Below are positions 8,683 to 17,820 of a stretch of DNA of 64,000 bases, piece by piece; the stretch's first letter is position 1, and each line of letters starts with the position of its first letter. This DNA is from Thiobacillus sp. (GTDB lineage: Bacteria; Pseudomonadota; Gammaproteobacteria; Burkholderiales; Thiobacillaceae). The position numbers and the translations under genes were made by a program. Below the pieces are notes generated by a model, which saw only the letters and a program-made list of their open reading frames with translations, had not been told where the DNA came from and did not search any database. The stretch is from contig JAIBFA010000014.1 of assembly GCA_019459325.1 (NCBI GenBank), positions 1 to 64,000 on the forward strand. The letters are read 5' to 3'.

Positions 8683-10005
8683 ATGGCCCTCAATCGTCGC
8701 GATTTCCTGAAAACATCCTTCGGCGCAGCAGGTCTCGCCGCCACCGCCGGTCTGGCCGGCTGCGCCACCATGCAAACCGGCACCGGCCCCAAAGTCGTCG
8801 TGGTCGGTGCCGGTTTCGGCGGTGCCACCTTCTCGCGCTACCTGAAGATGTGGGCACCCAATGCGAATGTCACCCTCATCGAACCCAACGCCAAGTTCAC
8901 GTCCTGCCCGTTCTCTAACACCGTGCTCGCAGGCATCAACAATTTGGACGACATCACCCTGCCGTATGACAACCTGAAGCAGACCGTCGACAAGTTCGTT
9001 CCCGACACCGTCACCGCCATTGACACCACCAAGCAGACCGTCACCACCGCGGGTGGCCACACCTTCGCCTACGACAAGCTGGTTCTGGCCGGCGGGATCG
9101 AACTGCTGTACGACAAGGTGCAAGGCTACGACGCCGAAGCGCAGAAGACCGTGATGCATGCCTGGAAGGCCGGCCCGCAGACCGCCACCCTGCGCAAGCA
9201 ACTCGAAGCCATGCCGGATGGCGGCACCTTCGTGATGTCGGTGCCGATGGCCCCGTACCGTTGCCCGCCCGGACCCTACGAGCGCGCGTGCATGGTCGCC
9301 AGCTACTTCAAGCGGGCCAAACCCCGGTCGAAGATCATCATCCTCGACGGCAACCCGGACATCGCCTCCAAAAAAGGGCTGTTCGTGGCCGCCTGGACCA
9401 AGCACTTCGGCTACGGCACCGACAACAGCATGATCGACTACCGCGGCAACAACCAGCCGCGCGCCGTCGACGCCACGAAGATGACGGTCAGCACCGAGTT
9501 CGATGACGTCAAGGGCGACGTCATCAATGTGGTGCCGCCGATGCGCGCCGCCAAGGTTTGCGGCCTGGCCGGCGTGCGCGACGGCAGCAACGGCAACTGG
9601 TGCACCATCGACTACCGTACCTTCGAGTCCAAGGTCGTGAAGAACGTCCACATCCTGGGCGACTCCGCGCTGACCAACTTCCCGAAGTCCGGCTCGGTGG
9701 CCAACAACACCGGCAAGATGTGCGCCTATGCCCTGTCCGAGCAGTTCGCCGGGCGTCAGTTTGATCCGTCGCCGGTGGTGACCAACACCTGCTACTCGGG
9801 TACCGGTATGGGCACCGCCTTCCACGTCGCCACCGTATTCCGCTGGGATGAGGCCAAGCAGTCCATGGTCCCGCCCAAGGACGCCAACGGTGTTTCCAGT
9901 GCAGAAAGCGAAATGGAATGGGCCTACATGGAATCCTGGGCGAAAAACGTCTGGGCCGACACGCTGGGCCTGCCGGAATCGTACAATTTCACGACCAAGG
10001 GATGA
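8683..10005 (+). CDS. fccB: Flavocytochrome c sulfide dehydrogenase, flavoprotein subunit
   Basis: 440-residue periplasmic flavoprotein oxidising sulfide to sulfur and passing electrons to FccA. A twin-arginine signal (RRDFLK, residues 5-10, then a hydrophobic stretch) shows export in folded, flavin-loaded form. The dinucleotide fold begins at GAGFGG (42-47). C75 in SCPFSNTVLAG sits where the family attaches FAD covalently, and C194 or C203 with C370 (NTCYSGT) match the redox disulfide. The C-terminal FCSD-flavin-binding domain is complete. This gene pair is the clearest sign of lithotrophic sulfur metabolism here. Confidence 0.93.
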   Translation: MALNRRDFLKTSFGAAGLAATAGLAGCATMQTGTGPKVVVVGAGFGGATFSRYLKMWAPNANVTLIEPNAKFTSCPFSNTVLAGINNLDDITLPYDNLKQTVDKFVPDTVTAIDTTKQTVTTAGGHTFAYDKLVLAGGIELLYDKVQGYDAEAQKTVMHAWKAGPQTATLRKQLEAMPDGGTFVMSVPMAPYRCPPGPYERACMVASYFKRAKPRSKIIILDGNPDIASKKGLFVAAWTKHFGYGTDNSMIDYRGNNQPRAVDATKMTVSTEFDDVKGDVINVVPPMRAAKVCGLAGVRDGSNGNWCTIDYRTFESKVVKNVHILGDSALTNFPKSGSVANNTGKMCAYALSEQFAGRQFDPSPVVTNTCYSGTGMGTAFHVATVFRWDEAKQSMVPPKDANGVSSAESEMEWAYMESWAKNVWADTLGLPESYNFTTKG

Positions 10006-10024
10006 TCGGCGCACAGCATCAATG

Positions 10025-10052
10025 AAAAACGGGGCCGAGGCCCCGTTTTTTT
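10025..10052 (+). terminator. Rho-independent terminator of fccAB
   Basis: ACGGGGCC-GA-GGCCCCGT hairpin followed by seven T residues, 20 bp after the fccB stop. With the A-rich left flank it could also work for the converging yjdM gene. Confidence 0.9.
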
Positions 10053-10085
10053 ATGCTTCTCCCCAAAAGGCCAGTCAGCGCGTCC

Positions 10086-10424
10086 TTACGCCTTCCTTAC
10101 GAACTCCGATTTCAGCTGCATGGCACCAATGCCATCGATCTTGCAGTCGATATCGTGATCGCCCTCGACAAGGCGGATGTTCTTGACCTTGGTGCCCACC
10201 TTGACGACCAGCGAAGAGCCCTTCACCTTCAGGTCCTTGATCACCGTCACCGTGTCGCCGTCCTGCAGCACATTGCCGTTGGAATCACGCACGACCCGTG
10301 CGTCATCCGCGCCCGCTGGCGCATCCTTGGGCCATTCATGCGCGCATTCCGGGCACACATACATCGTGCCGTCTTCATAGGCGTAGTCCGAGCCGCACTG
10401 GGGGCACTTGGGCAAGCCGCTCAT
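10086..10424 (-). CDS. yjdM: Zinc-ribbon alkylphosphonate-utilisation-type protein (YjdM/PhnA)
   Basis: 112-residue protein of the PhnA/YjdM family. The N-terminal zinc ribbon has two CxxC pairs ([11 protein letters not shown] and [11 protein letters not shown]). The C-terminal domain is the family's small barrel ([19 protein letters not shown]). The start is the ATG before SGLPKC, four codons inside the longer frame. The name comes from an old operon link; most members have no proven role in phosphonate use, and no phn genes are seen here. Confidence 0.88.
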   Translation of the reverse strand: MSGLPKCPQCGSDYAYEDGTMYVCPECAHEWPKDAPAGADDARVVRDSNGNVLQDGDTVTVIKDLKVKGSSLVVKVGTKVKNIRLVEGDHDIDCKIDGIGAMQLKSEFVRKA

Positions 10425-10525
10425 GCTGCACTCCATTGCACGGTTGCGTTGCCATCTTTCACCTTCATTCTGCTTTCCTTTAACTATTCAAAATCTGTCG
10501 CAAACTAACCCAGCTGGACGCAGCC

Positions 10526-11029
10526 TTACACCCGTTCGTACACCACAAACTCAAACCCCAGTGCATCGCCCTTCTCGCCCGTGTGCGACTCGCGCGAGAC
10601 TTCCCTGAACGCACGCTTGTCGTAGTCGGGGAACCAGGCGTCGCCCTCGGCTTCGATGTCCACTTCAGTCAGATACAGACGATCGGCAAGCGGGATGGCC
10701 TGGGCGTAGAGGTCGGCGCCGCCGATGAAGAAGATCTCGTCGGCGTCCTTGCACAAGGCAATCGCGGCGGGGAGGGAAGCGGCGACCAGGCAGCCGTCCT
10801 TGCAGTAGTCAGGGTTGCGGGTGATGACGATGTTGGTGCGCCCGGGCAGCGGGCGGCCGAGCGATTCGAAGGTCTTGCGGCCCATGAGGATGGGGTGGTT
10901 GAGGGTGAGCGCCTTGAAGTGGGCGAGGTCTTCCGGCAGCCGCCAGGGCAGGCGGTTTTCGATGCCGATGACGCCGTTCCTGGCAAGCGCGGCGATGACG
11001 CTGATGCACGGCTTCTTCTGCACGCTCAT
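10526..11029 (-). CDS. folA: Dihydrofolate reductase
   Basis: 167-residue cytosolic enzyme reducing dihydrofolate to tetrahydrofolate with NADPH. Recognisable parts are [14 protein letters not shown] near the N terminus, the substrate loop [15 protein letters not shown] with the conserved Trp and acidic residue, [16 protein letters not shown] for NADPH, and [12 protein letters not shown]. The ATG overlaps the thyA stop (ATGA), so the genes are translationally coupled. They are functionally linked because thymidylate synthesis produces the dihydrofolate that FolA recycles. Confidence 0.96.
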   Translation of the reverse strand: MSVQKKPCISVIAALARNGVIGIENRLPWRLPEDLAHFKALTLNHPILMGRKTFESLGRPLPGRTNIVITRNPDYCKDGCLVAASLPAAIALCKDADEIFFIGGADLYAQAIPLADRLYLTEVDIEAEGDAWFPDYDKRAFREVSRESHTGEKGDALGFEFVVYERV

Positions 11030-11820
11030 ACCGCCACCGGCGCCTTGATCGCCGGGTGGGGGTCGTAGCCACTCAAGCTGAAGTCCTCGAAGCGGAAGCC
11101 GAAGATGTCCTTCACGTCCGGATTCAGCGTCATGGTCGGCAGCGGGCGCGGCTCGCGGCTCAATTGCTCGCGCGTCTGGTCGAGGTGATTGAGATACAGG
11201 TGAGCATCGCCCAGGGTGTGGACGAAGTCGCCGGGCTTCAGCCCCGTCACCTGCGCCATCATCAAGGTCAGCAGCGCGTAGCTCGCGATGTTGAACGGCA
11301 CGCCGAGAAAGATGTCGGCGCTGCGCTGATAGAGCTGGCACGAGAGCTTGCCGTCGGCGACGTAGAACTGGAAGAAGGCATGGCACGGCGCCAGCGCCAT
11401 CTTGTCGAGGTCGGCCACGTTCCACGCCGAGACGATGATGCGGCGCGAATCGGGGTTGGTCTTGAGCGTCTTCACCACTTCGCTGATCTGGTCGATCGTC
11501 CCGCCGTCGGGCTTGGGCCAGTTGCGCCACTGGTGGCCGTAGACCGGTCCGAGGTTGCCGTTGTCGTCGGCCCATTCGTCCCAGATCGAGACGCCGTTTT
11601 CCTTCAGGTATTTGATGTTGGTGTCGCCCTGCAGGAACCACAGCAATTCGTGGATGATCGAGCGCAGGTGGCATTTCTTGGTGGTGACGAGCGGGAAGCC
11701 TTCGGCGAGGTTGTAGCGCATCTGCCAGCCGAACACCGAGAGGGTGCCGGTGCCGGTGCGGTCGTCTTTGCGGGTGCCGTGCTCGAGCACGTGGCGCATC
11801 AGGTCGAGGTAGGGTTTCAT
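11026..11820 (-). CDS. thyA: Thymidylate synthase
   Basis: 264-residue ThyA making dTMP from dUMP with methylene-tetrahydrofolate. The catalytic Cys lies in [13 protein letters not shown], followed by the phosphate-binding [22 protein letters not shown]. The N terminus ([15 protein letters not shown]) and the length are typical. It is the first gene of thyA-folA and follows the lipoprotein peptidase gene by 12 bp on the same strand. Confidence 0.97.
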   Translation of the reverse strand: MKPYLDLMRHVLEHGTRKDDRTGTGTLSVFGWQMRYNLAEGFPLVTTKKCHLRSIIHELLWFLQGDTNIKYLKENGVSIWDEWADDNGNLGPVYGHQWRNWPKPDGGTIDQISEVVKTLKTNPDSRRIIVSAWNVADLDKMALAPCHAFFQFYVADGKLSCQLYQRSADIFLGVPFNIASYALLTLMMAQVTGLKPGDFVHTLGDAHLYLNHLDQTREQLSREPRPLPTMTLNPDVKDIFGFRFEDFSLSGYDPHPAIKAPVAV

Positions 11821-11832
11821 CGTGAGCCTGGG

Positions 11833-12660
11833 TTAGGGTTTTGCGGGTGCGGCCTGGACCGGTTGATTATCATCGCTTAGAACGCCATCGTAAAAGGCCG
11901 TGAGCCGGGTGGCCGGCGCCTGGCCGTAGATATTCCAGAAGGCGATTTCGAAATCGGCGTTGTCCTGCACGGCGAGCGCCAGTTGGCGGAAGCGCGCTTC
12001 ATCCTGTGCTTTCAGCCAGCCGACCAGCATCATGGACTGGCGATAAAACTCGAAAATGCTGAGCCGTGATGCGGCGGCGCGGTGGCGTTTGTCGGGCGCG
12101 TCGCGCGCAGTGAGATTGACCCGCTTGCCGGCGCGGACCGCCTCGAACACCTTGGCGTCGGTGGTGTAGTCGGCGCCGCCGCCATCGGCGACGAGCGAGG
12201 CCCAGCCTTCGTGAAACCATACCGGCAAGGCGCTGTGATAGTGACCGATGCGCTGGCCCACGTGCAGGTGCGCGAGTTCGTGCGTCAGCAGCGCGGACAG
12301 CCGATGCTTTTCGTGGCCGTCGAGATTGGGCGACAGGATCAGGCGGTTGTCCGGCACCACGGCGGCCGAGAGTTTGGGTGTCATCACATAGCGCTTGAAA
12401 CAGTCTTCGCTGCCGCAGACATAGACGCGAGGCGGACGGACGAAAGGCAGGTAATGCGCCGCCTCGACCCTGGCGATGGCGGCCGGCATGGCCTCGGCCA
12501 CGCGCGCGCCATAGGCTTCATAGCCGGGCTCGACCCAGATGCGCGCATCGCTTGCCAGCGGAACGAAGCTGTCGATCGGACGTAGCGCACGCGGGTTGCT
12601 CACGGTAAGTGCACAGCCCTGCAGCGTCGCCAGCACAGCGGCCAGGAACCACAACTTCAT
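11833..12660 (-). CDS. Putative lipoprotein zinc metallopeptidase
   Basis: 275-residue protein with a lipoprotein signal (LQGC, lipid-attachment Cys at 16), so it is probably membrane-anchored in the envelope. A gluzincin-like core is visible: the zinc motif in [10 protein letters not shown] and, about 20 residues on, WFHEGWA, where the third ligand Glu would lie. This resembles the peptidase MA superfamily. Substrate unknown. The start is the ATG that overlaps the bpt stop. It sits between two aminoacyl-protein transferase genes and thyA-folA, all on one strand with overlaps or very short gaps. Confidence 0.75.
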   Translation of the reverse strand: MKLWFLAAVLATLQGCALTVSNPRALRPIDSFVPLASDARIWVEPGYEAYGARVAEAMPAAIARVEAAHYLPFVRPPRVYVCGSEDCFKRYVMTPKLSAAVVPDNRLILSPNLDGHEKHRLSALLTHELAHLHVGQRIGHYHSALPVWFHEGWASLVADGGGADYTTDAKVFEAVRAGKRVNLTARDAPDKRHRAAASRLSIFEFYRQSMMLVGWLKAQDEARFRQLALAVQDNADFEIAFWNIYGQAPATRLTAFYDGVLSDDNQPVQAAPAKP

Positions 12661-13379
12661 GCGTCGAGGACCTGCCAGCGGCCGTCGACCAAGCCTTCCA
12701 GCGGCGGGTACTGCTTCTTGTAGGCCATTTTGCGGCTCTGGGCGATCCAGTAGCCGAGGTAGAGATAGGGAAGTTCCAGCCGCTTCGCCAGTTCGATCTG
12801 CCACAGCACGCCGTAGACGCCGAGGCTGTCCTGCTCGCGCGCGGGATCGAAGAAGGTGTAGACGGCCGACAGGCCATCTTCGATCTGGTCGAGCACGGCG
12901 ACCATCACCAGGGACTCGCCATCGCGGAATTCGACCATCACGCTGTCGACGTTGGACGACAGCAGGAACTGAGTGTACTGGTCGGGGCCGTCGCGATCCA
13001 TGCCGCCGCCGGCATGGCGGCTGCCGAGATAGGCGCGATACAGCGCGTAATGCTCTTCCCTGAAATCGAGCGGCAGGAAACGGGCGGCCAGGTGACGATT
13101 GCGCTTGAGACAGCGACGCTGGGTGCGGTTGGGCGTAAAGCCGGCCACCTCGACCCGCACCGGCACGCAGGCGTGGCACTGCTCGCAGTGCGGACGATAG
13201 GTGAACTGGCCGCTGCGGCGGAAGCCGGCGCGAATCAGCGCGCTGTAGGCCTGGGCATCGATCAGGTGCGTGGGCGTGGCGACCTGCGACCGCGCCTGCC
13301 GCCCCGGCAGATAGCTGCAGTCGTAGTGCGCGGTCAGGTAAAACTGGATGCGCTGGAAGGGCGGTTCAGTCGGATGCAT
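12657..13379 (-). CDS. bpt: Aspartate/glutamate leucyltransferase (bacterial Ate1-like)
   Basis: 240-residue Bpt, which attaches Leu from Leu-tRNA to proteins with N-terminal Asp or Glu, marking them for ClpS/ClpAP degradation. The N-terminal ATE domain has the conserved cysteines (CSYLPG, then [14 protein letters not shown]). The C-terminal GNAT-like domain includes [17 protein letters not shown], a strongly conserved stretch. It overlaps aat by 14 bp upstream and the lipoprotein gene by 4 bp downstream. Confidence 0.93.
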   Translation of the reverse strand: MHPTEPPFQRIQFYLTAHYDCSYLPGRQARSQVATPTHLIDAQAYSALIRAGFRRSGQFTYRPHCEQCHACVPVRVEVAGFTPNRTQRRCLKRNRHLAARFLPLDFREEHYALYRAYLGSRHAGGGMDRDGPDQYTQFLLSSNVDSVMVEFRDGESLVMVAVLDQIEDGLSAVYTFFDPAREQDSLGVYGVLWQIELAKRLELPYLYLGYWIAQSRKMAYKKQYPPLEGLVDGRWQVLDA

Positions 13380-14058
13380 CGAAACACCATGGGCCAGGTC
13401 GATGCGGCAATTTTACCAACTCCGCCAGCCTTGCCGTGAACGCCGCACGCGGCATGGTGCGCGCGCCCATGCTGGCGAGGTGCGAGGTTTCCATCTGGCA
13501 GTCGATGAGGCCGAATTCCCAGCGCTGCAGCTGCTGCGCCAGTCTCACCAGCGCGACCTTGGAGGCGTCGGGTTCGCGGCTGAACATCGACTCGCCGTAG
13601 AACATGCGGCCGATCGCCACGCCGTAGAGGCCGCCGACCAGCACGCCGTCGCGCCAGGTTTCGATCGAGTGGGCGTAGCCGGCATCGAACAGGCGGCTGT
13701 AGGCGGCCACCATCGCCGGCGAAATCCAGGTGCCGCACGCGTCTTCACGCGGGGCGGCGCAGGCACGCATCACCTCGGCGAATGCGGTGTCGACGCGCAG
13801 TTCGAAGCCGCCGTTGCGGATGCGCTTGGCGAGCGAACGGGTGACGCGGATCGCGTCCGGCACCAGCACCATGCGCGGGTCGGGGCTCCACCACAGGATG
13901 GGCTCGCCGGGGTTGAACCAGGGGAAGATGCCGTGACGATAGGCGTCCAGCAGGCGCTCCACCGACAGGTCGCCGCCCATCGCCAGCAGGCCGTTGGGGT
14001 CGGTGAGCGCAGTCTCGACGGGGGGGAAGTAAAGGGCACTTGGGAGACGTTCGCTCAT
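13366..14058 (-). CDS. aat: Leucyl/phenylalanyl-tRNA-protein transferase
   Basis: 230-residue Aat, transferring Leu or Phe to N-terminal Lys/Arg of proteins in the N-end-rule pathway. Family signatures are [38 protein letters not shown] and [13 protein letters not shown]. Length is normal. It leads the operon aat-bpt-peptidase-thyA-folA; the AT-rich region upstream (14100-14125) probably holds its promoter. Having both transferases side by side is usual in Betaproteobacteria. Confidence 0.96.
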   Translation of the reverse strand: MSERLPSALYFPPVETALTDPNGLLAMGGDLSVERLLDAYRHGIFPWFNPGEPILWWSPDPRMVLVPDAIRVTRSLAKRIRNGGFELRVDTAFAEVMRACAAPREDACGTWISPAMVAAYSRLFDAGYAHSIETWRDGVLVGGLYGVAIGRMFYGESMFSREPDASKVALVRLAQQLQRWEFGLIDCQMETSHLASMGARTMPRAAFTARLAELVKLPHRPGPWCFDASD

Positions 14059-14113
14059 GCCGTCATGGTAGCGGATTGGAATCGGCTTGCATCTGCGAAC
14101 GTCGGTATATTAT

Positions 14114-14125
14114 GATATGCATATC
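14114..14125. repeat. Perfect 12-bp palindrome GATATGCATATC
   Basis: Lies in the AT-rich part of the aat/ccoI divergent region, about 55 bp from the aat start. Its symmetry suits a dimeric regulator, but it does not match the FNR consensus (TTGAT-N4-ATCAA) or any operator I can name. Confidence 0.35.
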
Positions 14126-14472
14126 TTCAATGCTGCTATCTTTCGACACAGCCGGACGGAGGCGCGGGCTGAAGCCCGCCCGCTTCGTATAATGCCGGTT
14201 TAGCGGTTTGGCGCCGTCCGACCTTCGGGGCGCCTCAAGCCGGGGACATTGCAGTAAGGAAGAATGGCTATACCTAACACGACGTCGACACCCTCCGCAT
14301 CGAAGCCGAAGCCACAAGCATCGGTGTCAGACCGGGCGGCCCGGCCATCAACCCGGTGGCCCAGGACAGCGTTTGCGGGTTTTGCACAAAAGCGGTACCT
14401 GGCGCCGCTGCCGGCCGGTCCGACCTCTCTCCCGGACCTGTCGCCTGATGGCGTCCTTTTGCGGGGCGATTC
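14126..14472 (+). other. Structured leader/intergenic region before ccoI, with a possible 70-codon ORF
   Basis: This 347-bp stretch holds a perfect TATAAT (14188-14193), with a GCGGGCT-GA-AGCCCGC hairpin (14164-14179) just upstream of it. About 10 bp after the box a long imperfect stem-loop spans 14204-14242 (GGCGCC paired with GGCGCC, flanked by CGG/CCG). An ORF then runs 14264-14476 (70 codons, AAGGAAG before its ATG) and its stop overlaps the ccoI GTG as GTGA. The ORF product is Pro/Ser-rich, has no family I recognise, and its third-position GC is lower than its neighbours'. It may be a leader peptide, or the region may be a structured 5' RNA. Confidence 0.35.
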
Positions 14473-16968
14473 GTGAGCCACTCTCCTGGACTCACGGACG
14501 CCCCGTCTTTTTCGGGCTGCTTTCACTGCGGCCTGCCGGTGCCGGACGGCGCCCACTACCCCATCCAGTTCGAAGGCGACACGAAGCAGGCCTGCTGCCG
14601 CGGATGCCAGGCGGTGGCGCAGACCATCATCGACAGCGGCCAGGGCGCCTACTACACCCACCGCACTGCGCTGCCGGCCACCCCGCGAGAGGCCGAGGCC
14701 GAGCTGGCGCAGCTGGGCCTCTACGACCTGCCGGAAATCCAGGAAAGCTTCGTCCGGGTCGAAGCGGAGAACATCCGCGAGGCCGCGCTGATTCTGGAGA
14801 ACATCGTGTGCGCGGCGTGCATCTGGCTGAACGAGCGCCACATCGCCGGGCTGCCCGGCGTGCTGTCGGTCGAGATCAACTACGCGACGCGGCGCGCGCG
14901 CGTGCGCTGGGACAACAGCCGCATCCAGCTGTCGGCCATCCTGAAAGCCGTCTCCGACATCGGCTACATCGCCCACCCCTTCGACCCCGGCCGCTCCGAC
15001 GACATCCACCGGCGCGAACGCAATACCGCGATCAAGCGTCTTGCCATCGCCGGGCTGGGCATGATGCAGGTGATGATGTACGCGCTCCCGACTTACAGCG
15101 CCACCGACATGACCGACGACATCCGGCTGCTGATGAGCTGGGCGAGCCTGATCCTGACCATCCCGGTGGTGGGATACTCGGCGTGGCCCTTCTTCATCGG
15201 CGCCTGGCGCGATTTCAAACGGCGCATGCTGGGGATGGACGTTCCGGTCGCACTGGGCGTGGGCACCGCCTTCGTCGCCAGCGTGTACAGTACCTTCTCC
15301 GGCGAGGGCGAGGTGTATTACGACTCGGTCACCATGTTCATCTTCCTGCTGCTCACCGGGCGCTTTCTCGAAATGAACGCGCGCCGCCGCGCCGGCGCCG
15401 CGGTGGAGGAACTGGTCAAGCTCATCCCCGCCGCCACCACGCGCCTGCCCAACTGGCCGGCGCGCGACGAGGAACAGGTGCCGGTGGCGCGGCTGGCGGT
15501 GGGCGACCACGTGCTGGTGCGCCCGGGCGAGACGCTGCCCGCCGACGGCCTGGTGGTCGAGGGCGACAGCGCGGTAAGCGAAGCGATGCTGACCGGCGAA
15601 TCGCTGCCGGTGTCCAAAACCGTGCGGTCGAACGTGGTCGGCGGCAGCCTCAACCAGGCGAGCCCGCTGGTGGTCCGGGTCGACAAGCTGGGGGCCGACA
15701 CACGGCTGGCGTCCATCGTGCGCCTCCTGGATCGCGCGCAGAGCGAAAAGCCGCGCATCGGCCAGTTGGCGGATCGCGCCGCCGCCTGGTTCGTCGGCCT
15801 GCTGCTGATAATCACTTTTTTAGTCGGCCTGGCGTGGTATTTCATCGACCCATCCCGCACCTTGTGGATCGTCGTGTCCGTTCTGGTCGTCACCTGCCCC
15901 TGCGCGCTGGGCCTGGCGACGCCCGCCGCGCTCACCACCGCCACCGGCAGGCTCACCCGGCTGGGCCTGCTGACCACCCGCGGCCACGCGCTGGAAACGC
16001 TGGCGCGCGCCACCGACCTGGTGTTCGACAAGACCGGCACGCTCACCCACGGCCGCCTCTCCGTGCGCCGCGGGGTGCCGCTGGGGGGACGCGGCGCCGA
16101 AGCAGTCAGCCAGATTGCCGCCGCGCTCGAAGCGGGTTCCGAGCATCCCATCGCGCGCGCATTGGGCGAAGCCGCCTCACCCACCATCACAGCCCAGCAG
16201 GTCCGCAACACGCCGGGGCGCGGCGTCGAAGGCACGATCGGCGGCCACACCTATCGCCTGGGTTCGCCGCGCTTCGCCGCCGCCGGTGGGACGCCGCCCG
16301 AGTCCGATGGCGGCGAGAGCTGGGTGGCGCTGGCGGAAGAAAACGAACTGATCGCTTGGTTCGCGCTGGCCGACACGCCGCGCGCGGATGCCCCCGCCGC
16401 GCTCGCCGCCTTGCAGCGCCTGGGGCTGCGCCTGCACCTGGTGTCGGGCGATGCCGAGGCCGCAGTAAAAACCACCGCAGCGCAGCTCGGCATCACCGAG
16501 TGGCACGCCGGCGCGCTGCCCGAAGACAAGCTCGCCTACGTCAAGGCGCTGCAGCAGCAGGGCCGCATCGTCGCCATGGTGGGCGACGGCATCAACGACG
16601 CGCCGGTGCTGGCCGGCGCGCAGGTGTCGATCGCGATGGGCGAAGGTGCCGACGTCGCGCAGGCCGCGGCCGACATGGTGATGCTCGGCAGCCGGCTGGG
16701 CACCCTGGCCGAAGGCGTGGCGCTTGCCCGCAAGACGCAGCAGATCATCCGCCAGAACCTCGGCTGGGCGCTCGGCTATAACCTCATCGCCATCCCCGCT
16801 GCCGCGCTGGGCTATGTCACGCCATGGATCGCCGGCATCGGCATGTCGGCCAGCTCGTTGCTGGTGGTCCTGAACGCGCTGCGGCTCTCCGATTTCAGAC
16901 AAAACACCGACGTTGCAAGTCACACGATGCACGCTTCAAGTATCAAGCCACAGGCCCCGGGTCTCTGA
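14473..16968 (+). CDS. ccoI: Copper-translocating P-type ATPase for cbb3 oxidase assembly (CcoI/FixI)
   Basis: 831-residue P1B-type ATPase of the inner membrane. The N terminus has a cysteine-rich CcoI-type domain (C16-FH-C19 and CCRGC near 43), then a heavy-metal domain with C113-AA-C116. Membrane segments follow, with the ion-path motif C475-P-C477, the phosphorylation site D519-KTGTLT and the hinge GDGINDAP. CcoI proteins export copper to the periplasm for the CuB site of cbb3 oxidase. The GTG start overlaps a small upstream ORF; ccoS starts 1 bp after its stop. The ccoNOP structural genes are not in the window. Confidence 0.92.
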   Translation: MSHSPGLTDAPSFSGCFHCGLPVPDGAHYPIQFEGDTKQACCRGCQAVAQTIIDSGQGAYYTHRTALPATPREAEAELAQLGLYDLPEIQESFVRVEAENIREAALILENIVCAACIWLNERHIAGLPGVLSVEINYATRRARVRWDNSRIQLSAILKAVSDIGYIAHPFDPGRSDDIHRRERNTAIKRLAIAGLGMMQVMMYALPTYSATDMTDDIRLLMSWASLILTIPVVGYSAWPFFIGAWRDFKRRMLGMDVPVALGVGTAFVASVYSTFSGEGEVYYDSVTMFIFLLLTGRFLEMNARRRAGAAVEELVKLIPAATTRLPNWPARDEEQVPVARLAVGDHVLVRPGETLPADGLVVEGDSAVSEAMLTGESLPVSKTVRSNVVGGSLNQASPLVVRVDKLGADTRLASIVRLLDRAQSEKPRIGQLADRAAAWFVGLLLIITFLVGLAWYFIDPSRTLWIVVSVLVVTCPCALGLATPAALTTATGRLTRLGLLTTRGHALETLARATDLVFDKTGTLTHGRLSVRRGVPLGGRGAEAVSQIAAALEAGSEHPIARALGEAASPTITAQQVRNTPGRGVEGTIGGHTYRLGSPRFAAAGGTPPESDGGESWVALAEENELIAWFALADTPRADAPAALAALQRLGLRLHLVSGDAEAAVKTTAAQLGITEWHAGALPEDKLAYVKALQQQGRIVAMVGDGINDAPVLAGAQVSIAMGEGADVAQAAADMVMLGSRLGTLAEGVALARKTQQIIRQNLGWALGYNLIAIPAAALGYVTPWIAGIGMSASSLLVVLNALRLSDFRQNTDVASHTMHASSIKPQAPGL

Positions 16969-16969
16969 G

Positions 16970-17143
16970 ATGGACATCCTGATCTTGCTGATTCCCCTGA
17001 GTCTCGTCCTTGTCGGCGTCATCGCCTGGGTCATGCTGTGGGCGGCGAAAAGCGGCCAGTTCGACGACCTCGAAGGACCGGGACACAGCGTGATCATGGA
17101 TGACGACAACCCGCCCAAGCCGGACGACCCGCCCAAGGTCTAA
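16970..17143 (+). CDS. ccoS: cbb3-type cytochrome oxidase assembly protein CcoS
   Basis: 57-residue single-span membrane protein. It has one N-terminal helix (ILLIPLSLVLVGVIAWVMLWA), then the family's short cytoplasmic motif AAKSGQFDDLEGPGHSVIMDDD. FixS/CcoS is needed to load copper and haem b into cbb3 oxidase and is regularly encoded after ccoI. The ATG is 1 bp from the ccoI stop, implying translational coupling. Confidence 0.93.
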   Translation: MDILILLIPLSLVLVGVIAWVMLWAAKSGQFDDLEGPGHSVIMDDDNPPKPDDPPKV

Positions 17144-17196
17144 GGCTCGATCGCGTATGCTGTGACTCATCCTGTCACGTCAGCCGGGCCTCCCTG

Positions 17197-17820
17197 ATGA
17201 ACACACCCCTCCTCTGGTATTTCGCCGACCCGATGTGTTCGTGGTGCTGGGGGTTTTCTCCGGTGATCGAAACCGTGCGCGACGCCTATCGCGATCGCAT
17301 GAAAATCGCGCTGGTGCTGGGCGGCCTGCGGCCGGGCGTCACGACGCCGATGACGGCGGCGAGTCGGGAAGAAATTCTGCATCACTGGCATCAGGTGCAC
17401 GCCCGCACCGGCCAGCCCTTCCGTTTCGAGAACGCGCTGCCGCAAGGCTTCGTATACGACACCGAACCCGCCAGCCGCGCGGTGGTGACGGTGGGCGGGC
17501 TCGCTCCCGCGCTGATCTTCCCGCTGTTCAGGGCGATCCAGGCGGCATTTTATGCGGAGGGGCGCGACGTCACCCAGCCCGGCGTGCTGGCCGATCTGGC
17601 GGCGGCGCTCGGCGTGAACGCGCAGGAATTTCTGCGTGCATTCGACAATGACGTCGCGCGCGCCAAAACCCAGGCGCATTTCAGGCAGGCGCGCCAGGCC
17701 GGCGTGCGCGGTTTCCCCGCGCTGATCCTGCAACAGGGCACGCAGCTGCATTCCGTCAGCAACGGCTGCCAGTCGCTGGACACGGTGCGCGCGGCGCTCG
17801 ATGCCTGGCTGACCGAATGA
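17197..17820 (+). CDS. DsbA/FrnE family thioredoxin-fold oxidoreductase
   Basis: 207-residue thioredoxin-fold protein. The N-terminal strand leads into FADPMCSWCWGFSPV, with the redox pair C-SW-C near 17-20. A helical insertion fills the middle, and the cis-Pro loop is GVRGFPALIL. No signal peptide is seen, so it probably acts in the cytosol, like FrnE-type proteins. Its stop overlaps the next gene's start (ATGATG). Substrate unknown. Confidence 0.85.
   Translation: MNTPLLWYFADPMCSWCWGFSPVIETVRDAYRDRMKIALVLGGLRPGVTTPMTAASREEILHHWHQVHARTGQPFRFENALPQGFVYDTEPASRAVVTVGGLAPALIFPLFRAIQAAFYAEGRDVTQPGVLADLAAALGVNAQEFLRAFDNDVARAKTQAHFRQARQAGVRGFPALILQQGTQLHSVSNGCQSLDTVRAALDAWLTE

Noticed and set aside
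8257-10014. 585-codon minus-strand frame opposite fccAB
   Set aside because: fccA and fccB are certain; the reverse frame only reflects high GC at third positions.
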